From positions 62,001 to 126,000 of IMG/VR virus record IMGVR_UViG_3300042389_001478: a DNA stretch of 64,000 nt; one strand, written 5' to 3'. This DNA is from a virus. The notes below the pieces were generated by a model. It ran no database searches and had not been told where the DNA came from. It worked only from the letters and a program-made list of their open reading frames with translations. Positions 11,501 to 20,500 of the stretch are shown here, piece after piece (positions within the stretch are counted from its first letter, which is position 1; each line of letters begins with the position of its first letter). A program made the position numbers and the translations under genes.

Positions 11501-14500
11501 CGCTGGTACAATGGTTAATTTCCAGCCCAAAGGAACCGACACTGTACCAGCAATGCTTACTCCCGGCGAATTCGTGGTCAACAGAGCTGCTACATCTCGT
11601 AATCTTCCATTATTGCAAAGCATTAATAGTGGTGGCTATAGTAAGGGCGGCAGCGTTAATTATTATTCTTCTGGTGGATATGTTAGTAGCGTATTTAAGA
11701 GTGAGTATTTAGACTCCAAGAACTTAGAGAATAGCGAAAAGCAATATATTGATCCAGAAGATAAAATAATAAAAGATATTATTAGTGGAGACGATAAACC
11801 ATTTATGATTAGGTCTGGATGGAAAAATTTCACTAGACTACAATCACCAGCTAACCAATATCACAGTGCTCAATTTAAAAAGACTTATGTTGGTAGAGTC
11901 GGAGGTTATTTTGGGTTTGGTCTTGATGAAACAAACGATAAAATTCCATTTGAGACCAGTGGTAAATTAGTACCTGGGTCTGCTCCGATCATTGATATTA
12001 ACTCCATAGATGGTGAATATGTTTATAAAAACACACCACCTCCTAATTTATGGCCAGCTGGTAATAGAGAGCTAGGATACTTATTATCAGATAGAAAATT
12101 TAATACTAAAAATATTGCTAAGAATGATTTGTCTAAATATAGAGATATTATCAATGGGCTTATTAGTGTTGTTCCTCCTGGTAGAGTTTGGGGTACAGAT
12201 CCATCAAGCTTTGAATTTAGTTCTCCAGATGATCTTTCCGGCGGCCAGAGCGGCTTTCCATATAATCCTAATTTAAGCAGCGCAAAACCGGTAGGCTTGA
12301 TTTTATCTAGAGGAGCTACTGATATAGGACAGCAAGCCACAGAAAGCACAGATGGAATTCAGAAAATCTTTAATAACAGCAGAGCATTTACCGGACAATC
12401 AGAAGAAGCTTCAGATAGAGCTGGAAATACAACTAGAATATATGGAGATATACAAGGAACGGTCTCTGCTGGGAAACTAACCAACGCAGCAAAACTTGCT
12501 CAAAGAGGTTTTATTAACGACGTTCCAACAGATAATGACACATTTAAATGGATTACTGAAACCAAAAAAATTAGCGAACTAAGAGACACTCAAAAAGAAA
12601 ATCTATCTCTACTTAAAAATACCACCACAGATATTTTTGGTAATAAAATTAATTGGCTTAAAAACACTGAAAAAAATAATAAACTTATTTCTTTACAACA
12701 AAAACTACAAAAAATTTATGAGGGTGGATCATTAATAGAAGATCTTGATGTTTCAGAAAGAGAGTTGATAGATAATACTCAGCTAAGACTAGATGATGCA
12801 TCCGGTAAGTTTTCATTGTTATCTAAACAATTAGAACCCCAATTAGCTAAAAGAGTAGCAGAGCTATCGTCTAGACCAATAGATCAACAGCTTCCAAAAG
12901 ATAAAGAAAATGCTAGAATTGCAACACTAACAAGAATAGGTGGAGCAGCAGGCTGGGCAGACGGAGATCCATTCCCGATCAACTTTAGTGAAAACGGACT
13001 AACCAAACCAACAGTCTCATTTCCATGGATAGCTAATATTGAACCAGAATTTTTCTTACAAAATATTAAAGAACAACAAGAGCAACAAGCTAAAGACCGA
13101 GCATCTGGTAAAGACTATGGGTTTAATATTAGCTCACTAGGATTACAACCGTATGCTGCTAAATTACCGGCACCACTAGACAAAGTAAGCTTCAATTATA
13201 AGGCTGCTTATACCAAATATAGTGGTAGACTATTTGATTTAAGACAAAAAGAACTAGATAATACCAGACCATTAAATGACGCTTTTATTATTGACCCTAA
13301 GCACGATGATGCTCTCAATATATTTAAAAATGCTAATTTCCCAGACAAATCCTTCTTTACAGGATTTCCCGGACCATACCAACCACAAGATTTAGCCAAG
13401 AGAATAAGCGTTAAAGATCCTCAGTCCATTCTAGACTACATGCAAGCTTTACGCAATAATGATCCCAATGCCGATGCTTTAGCTGGAAAAATTAATGGGG
13501 TATCTTTAGCTTTGGGACCAGCCCTGCTCAAGGTTATGAATGATAAGCCATTATATTTACCTGACGACTTATATTATGGTATTGATAATACTTTTCAAAA
13601 TCTTGATATTAGTCCATTTGTAGTAGCATCAGCAAAAGATGCTGCCGGGCAACTTGGTCGTTTAGCCAAAGAAAAAAGCTCCCAGATCAATACCCCAGGA
13701 TCAAAAACTCAAAGTATAAGCGAAGCTGATCTTGGTCCAACAGTGCAAAGAATAGCACAAGCATCTTTAGGCATTTTTGGACGTAGACCAGGAATACCAT
13801 CCGGATATCTTTATAGTCAATTTGGAAGAGCATTATCTAATATTAGTGATCCAATCAAAGCTAAGAATACGGCTTCTGGTATCAGTGGAGTTTTTAGTAA
13901 TTTAGTCAAACAAATTCATGGCATGGCTCCCAGAAATTCAAGAGAATTTGCAGCACTAAGAGATTCCAATATTTTAGCAACAGGCGCCTCTGCTGTTTTT
14001 AACAAACTAGCTTCTGGTAGTACTAATTATATTAAATCATTTTTAGGTGGTGGATCTTCTATAGAAAATCTCTTTAGGTCATTAGGTTCTGGATCTTTCT
14101 TTAATGAGATGGGTAGTCAACAGTTTAGTGAAGATTTTACTAAACAGCTTGGGGCTGATCTTAAGGGAAGCAAATTAGCTAAAATTGGAGCTGATGGCTC
14201 TATCGATTTAACAGATATGAATGAGCAGGATGTTCCTAAGAATTACCAAGGATTAGTTGATCTTGCTATTAATCCTTATCATGAATTTGGAAATAGATCA
14301 GTTCGTCAGGGAATTTTCCAAAAATTAATGACAGACATTCCTAATTTTAGAGCTAATCATAATGTTACAGATCCAAAAACTGGCACTATTTTAGAAAAAC
14401 GACAAACCCAACTACCATTATTTGGGCCTGCTGCTCTTAAGATGATAATGACTAATTTGAATAATTTATCACAATGGTATGGTGGAAATGGTGCTTGGGC

Positions 14501-17500
14501 TGGTCAAGACTATCTTAATGAGAACGACCCTGCTACTACTCCAAATGAAAGAGCAGAATTCTTAGCATCTAATTTCGATGGTGCTTTATATACTACAGCA
14601 ACAGAAGCCCACAGACAACTTGGCGGATTAGCAAACTTTGGAGATATTCCTAATAGAGAATGGCTTATGGCTAGAGGTCAGGCAAAGATGCCCGATATGA
14701 AACCAGTAGTTAAACTTGCTACTGGTGGTATGGTTTATGCGTCTAATGGACAGTATGTTAATTTCCAACCAAGAGGAACTGATACTGTTCCTGCAATGTT
14801 AACGCCAGGAGAGTTCGTTGTTAATCGAAGTGCTACTCAACAAAATCTTCCGCTACTAAGAGCAATTAATAATGGAGCTGATGCTTATAGTATGGGCGGT
14901 GTAGTTTACGCTGCTGGAGGATTTGATCCTTCTCGAATGGCCCAAGGAGCATATCCGTCACAAAGTACTAGTCCTAAGCCATCAATGTGGAGTAGAATGT
15001 TTGGTGCTAGAAATCCTGGAGCTTTTAGACCACGCGGTATGTTTCCAACTTTTGGTGGTGCCGTCGGACATATGGAAAATGGGCTACACAAAGCTTTTGT
15101 TAGAACATCTGGATGGGCTGGTAGGCAGGTCGGAGATGTGGGGAGAGCATTTGGTAACATTGGACATGCTCCGATCAGACCAACTGCTATCCTTAATCAA
15201 TTAACCCAATGGCAGGCTGCGCAACAAGGGGCAATGTTTCCTGCCAGCACAAGTGGTGCTGCTTACCAGAGAATGCAGCAAAATGTACTTAAACAGCTGG
15301 CACAGTACAGTTCGGCTGCAACAAATTATAATGCTAGCAATACCCTATTAGCCAGAGCAGGAAGAGGAGCAACTAGTTTAGCCACTAAGGCCGTTGGAGG
15401 TACAGCAGCTTTCAACTCTGGAATTAATATATTGACTGAAGGATCAAGCGCTCTATATGGTTTTGGTAATGCTGCTTTAGGAGGACGTAATACATATGTA
15501 GATAGTAGACGAGAACAAGCTGCTCAAACCAATAATACTATTTTAGGAGGAGCAGCTACAGGATTTATGTCTCCAATTACCACTATGGCCCAGATGGGTT
15601 TTACTGTTGCTGAACTTAATGAAACTAGGAGAAGAGCTAGTAAAGGAGAAAGTTTAAATAGTGAAGGACGAAAGATATCTGTATCAAACATTGCTAATAG
15701 ACAATATTCTGGAGATGAAAGACATTTATCTGGATTAACAGCAGTAGAAGCTACTTATATTAGACAGATCATAAATTTAGAAAAAGCTTTAGCCAAAGAA
15801 AAAGTTGGGACTAAACGGTACGACCAGCTACAACAAAATTTAAATGATGCAAAATCTAGAAATGTTACAGAAAAAACTCGTGGTATGCTATGGGGTACCA
15901 CAAAAACTACTAGCAGAAAGGCCGGTCTTAGTAGTGGTGACGACGTATTAGACAAAGCTATTGATCAACATAGAGAATATGAGGTTAGATTAGAAGCACA
16001 AAGAGTTGCTCAGGCAGCTGCAGAAAAAGCAGAAGAAGCTAGACTAAAAGCTCAACAACAACAAGCTGAAGCTCAAAATAGAACAAGAGCTGCTGTTACG
16101 GTAGTGTCTAATGCTGGACAAGCAGCTTATAATTTTGGGGTCTCTATGTTTAATAAATTCAAAGAAGATAGAAAGAATGCTATAAATGCTGATAGATCTA
16201 AGAGAACAGCAGCAGCATCTCAGTATTTAGATAAGCCCGCAGTGCCAGATCTAATTAAAGATAGTCAAACTTTCAGAGACGAAAGACAAGCTGCTATCGA
16301 TGAAGTTCGTCGTTTGGATGGGGTTTATCAACAAGAGTCACAGCTAAATAAAAATAGAGGAGATAGCGAAGCAGAACTTAAACGATTAAAGGATTCATAC
16401 GACAAAGAACGAGAAGCCGCACTAGCAGCTGTTGCTAAAGTTGATAGTAAAATTATTGACAGAAATAAAGAAGCAGAAAAACTCAGCCCAGACGAAAGAC
16501 AAGCAGCATGGAAGTCATACAATGATAATCAAGCTAAAACAGCCAAAGATGAAGCATTAGCTCAAGCAAGATACCAAAGTAGAGTTGCTAAAACACAACT
16601 TAAAAAACAGGCCGACGGTCAATTGGCCATAGCAGAAATTACTAGAGTACCCAGACCAACAAAAGATATGAACCCTGAATCATTCTTTAGATGGTCAGAA
16701 AATGCTCGTAAGACATTAAATAGAAAATTCAAGCTGAGCGGAAATGATGAAAAAGACATGGCTATTTTAAGTGCTGCTGGATTATCTCCAGAAATAGCTA
16801 AAGAAGTTATCCAGCCTATCTCTAAAGAGAATAGCTCACTATTATTAGAAATGATGTCAACTAGCGGTAAATATAGTAAACAAGAACTAGGACTATTACA
16901 GCTTAGTGGAGATCAAATAGAACAGTTAACTAGAGCTAGCTCTGGTATGGGTGGCTCAGCCACCGCACAAATGACACTAGACGAAAGAAACAAAGTTCTG
17001 AAAAAACAAAGGGGCTTGGCAGTTAAAACTCAAAAGCAATTGAGTAGAATTGAAAAACAAATTGAGGCTGCTGAAAGACTTGGCCCAGAAGGAAGAATAC
17101 GTCGTCAATCCGCTATTCAACAACAACTATTAAGACAAGGATTAGTATCAGCATCTCAAGATGGTCCTGCTAATCAAGCTAGACTAGAACAATTAGGAAT
17201 GAATAAGGAAAGAGTTGGTTTCATATTCCAACAGCAAGGAAATCAACAAGGTGCTCCAGCAAATGGTATGAGTAACGGAGGAGTGGTTTATGCTGCTGGC
17301 GGAACATTGATTCCATATTCTCCAAGAGGAACCGACACTGTTCCTGCTATGCTAACGCCCGGAGAATTTGTTGTTAATGCTAAGGCCACAAGTCAAAATC
17401 TTCCATTGTTACAAAGTATTAATAAAAGTAGTGGAGGGGTAATTTATCGAGCGGAGGGTGGCGGAAGTGACGCTTTCTCTAACAGACAGCCGACCTCATC

Positions 17501-20500
17501 TGCAGAAAAATCAGGATCGATTAGAGCAACAGAATTAAATACTAGACTACAACAACAAATAGCTAATAATACAAAAAATACAGCCGATACTGTTCCAACT
17601 ATAGCAAAAATTACTAGTGAAACAGCAAATAAGCAAATACCGACATTATCTAATAAAACATCATCATTAGAACAAAATAATGCTAAGGCTTTTTCCAACA
17701 TAAATACAAAAGCTACAGATATTAATAAAATAACTTCAACTATTCCACAATTTGACAAAACAGCAAATGAAAAATTAGATGAATTATTAAGAAGAACTGA
17801 AGGGTTGCCAGAGACAGTTGCACAAATTGTTACTTTGATTATTGGGGATATACAACAGAGACAGCCTGGAGGTAATTTTGCAGGATTTGGGTTGAATCAA
17901 GGCCCTAATGCAATACAAGCAATAAATGATGCTATTAGAAATAGGTTTGATAATATTCTTAATGCTGCCGCTTTACAGATGGGCAGGGGCTTTAGTAGTG
18001 GAGGTATGGTCTATGCTTCAAATGGAATGATGATTCCTTATGAACCTAGAGGTACTGATACTGTTCCGGCGATGCTAACTCCGGGTGAGTTTGTGGTGAA
18101 CAGAGTTGCTACCCAAGCCAATTTACCTTTATTACAAGCTATTAATAAGAGTAAAGGTGGGAATATCAAAAAGCTTGCTGAGGGTGGAGTAGTTTATGCT
18201 GCTACTGGCGGAACAATGCCAACTAAACCAGACGGTTCTGCTGATACTAATTTTGATGCTCGCAAAGCTCAACGAAAAGCATCTTTAGAGAGACAGATTC
18301 GAACACAGGAAGAAAAAGAATTTAAGAAATTAGGTATCTTATACAATGATACCACAGACAAAGAAGATATCATACAAGCTCTTAAAAAACAAACTCAGCC
18401 TTATCCTTATCCTTTAAATATTGATTATTATCTAAGACAATTTAGTAGGGATAAAGCATTTGACATAGACCTAAAAAGATTTCCAAGAATTAGCGAAGCG
18501 GCAAAATCAATCTTAGCCAAACAAGAACAACCAAAAGCTAATCCTTTTGATATGGGTCAGCAACCAGCAGCAACTCCACAATCACTCTCAAGAGGTGGAG
18601 TAGTTTATGCTTCTGGTGGCGGAGAGATGACAAAAATTCCAGAGCCACCAATAGCTATGCCATTCGGATTTGCTCCACAAAAGGGATTTGCTGTTCCTTT
18701 GGATAAAACTAAGGCCATACAAGCACATCAACAATCAGAAAAATACCCTGATCCTTTTACTCCAGAAGCTGATAGGGCCTGGAGACAATTTGACTTGAGT
18801 CCAGTAGAAAGTATGGCGGATGATGCTCATGAATTTTTACAAGAAAAATTAGGAGGAAACAAACAAATTCCCCTTAATGGTCCACCCATGCCATTTGGTG
18901 TCGGTCCTAGAGCTAGGCATATGGATAACACTGTTGCTGGACAACTTCAAGGATTGTATTATTCGTTAATACCTGATAATACCAAAGGTGGTCAGGGTTT
19001 AGAAAATTATTTAGACCAATATAAAAATCATTTTGCTCCAAACGCACCATATGGGGCTCAGCCGATCTTACCAAATAAAGATTCGTTGATGCCTCAAATG
19101 AAAGCTAAGGGTGGAGTAGTTTATGCTCAAGAAGGATTTGATCCATCAAGACCATTAAATCCTATGATGAATCGTCAAGGAAAGGGTTCAGCTTCCACAT
19201 TAACCTCATCTCCAATTAGTAATTTTAATAATGAGAAGTTAGCTGAAGAAGGTAAAGCTTTTATGTACGGAGCTGCTAAGTCCGTACTTCCAGGTTTAGC
19301 TGGTTTGGGTGCTGGACTTTTAGGACTACCCACCACGGGTCCTGGTGGATTTGCTATTGGCTTAGGAGCAGGGACCGCAGTATATCAAGCTCAAGAAAAT
19401 TATTTGAATGCTTTTGCTCCAGAAACAAATAGACAGATGAAAGATATCACCGAGGAGCACTGGCAGGCTTCATTATTGGGATCTATAGCTAGTGGTTTTG
19501 GTGTTGATAAGGCGGGTCGTAAGCTACTCTCTCCTTTTATGAAAAATACTCTCAGAATGCCCGCCACACTTCCTAATAATAATGCTTCTGTAAGACCAGA
19601 TATTAAGAGTGCTAGTCAAGAAGCTATGGAGGAATTTTCTTTAAGAAGTAGACCAGCAGCTAGCGCCCCATTAGATGTACCAAAAGCTGATAAAGCTTTA
19701 CCGCTTCTTCGTAGTCTAGAAGAAAAGGGTGTTATAAAAACTACTCAATCATCATCAACATCTAAATTTAACAGTGATAACAGACGAGACCTATATCAGA
19801 TTGATCAAATTTTATATCACGGCACAGGACATACTATAGATGATATAGATCCATCCAAAGGCGGAGGTATATTAGGCGGTGGTTTCTATACTGGATTTGA
19901 AGGTCACGAAGGAATCGCTGCAAGATTTGCAGCAATGGGTAAAGCAAATAAGCATGTGTATCCAGTAAGAGTCAGTGGTGGTATAGGTGATTTTCCTGAG
20001 GCTACAGAAACTCTTGGCGGTAACTCTAAAATTTTATCAGTCATAGAAAAATTATTTACTGAACAGAACTTATCTAGACAAACTCGTCAGTTCTCAGGCA
20101 AATGGGGGAAAACAGGTCCTATTTATGACAACGTAGATTTAAATCTGAAAGACATGACATTCAAAGACGTTGTTGATTTGCTTAAGAATAGATATTCTGA
20201 AACCATAAAGAAAACTCTAGAGCAAGAAAATGGTATTTCTTTATCAAAAATATCGCCTCAAGAAATTGCTACAAGAGCAGATAAATTAGGTGAAGAACAG
20301 GTAAGACAACTATTGGTTAAAGCTGGTATACCAGGAGCCAAAGATACAACAGGAAAATTATCGGGTACTGGCGAACCTATGGTCTCCATATATGATCAAA
20401 GCAGGCTAAGCAAAGAAGGAAAACCTTTTGTTCCAAATAGTTTGAAACCCCAGATGAAAGCCAATGGTGGTGTAATTTATGCTCAAGATGGTATGAGAAT

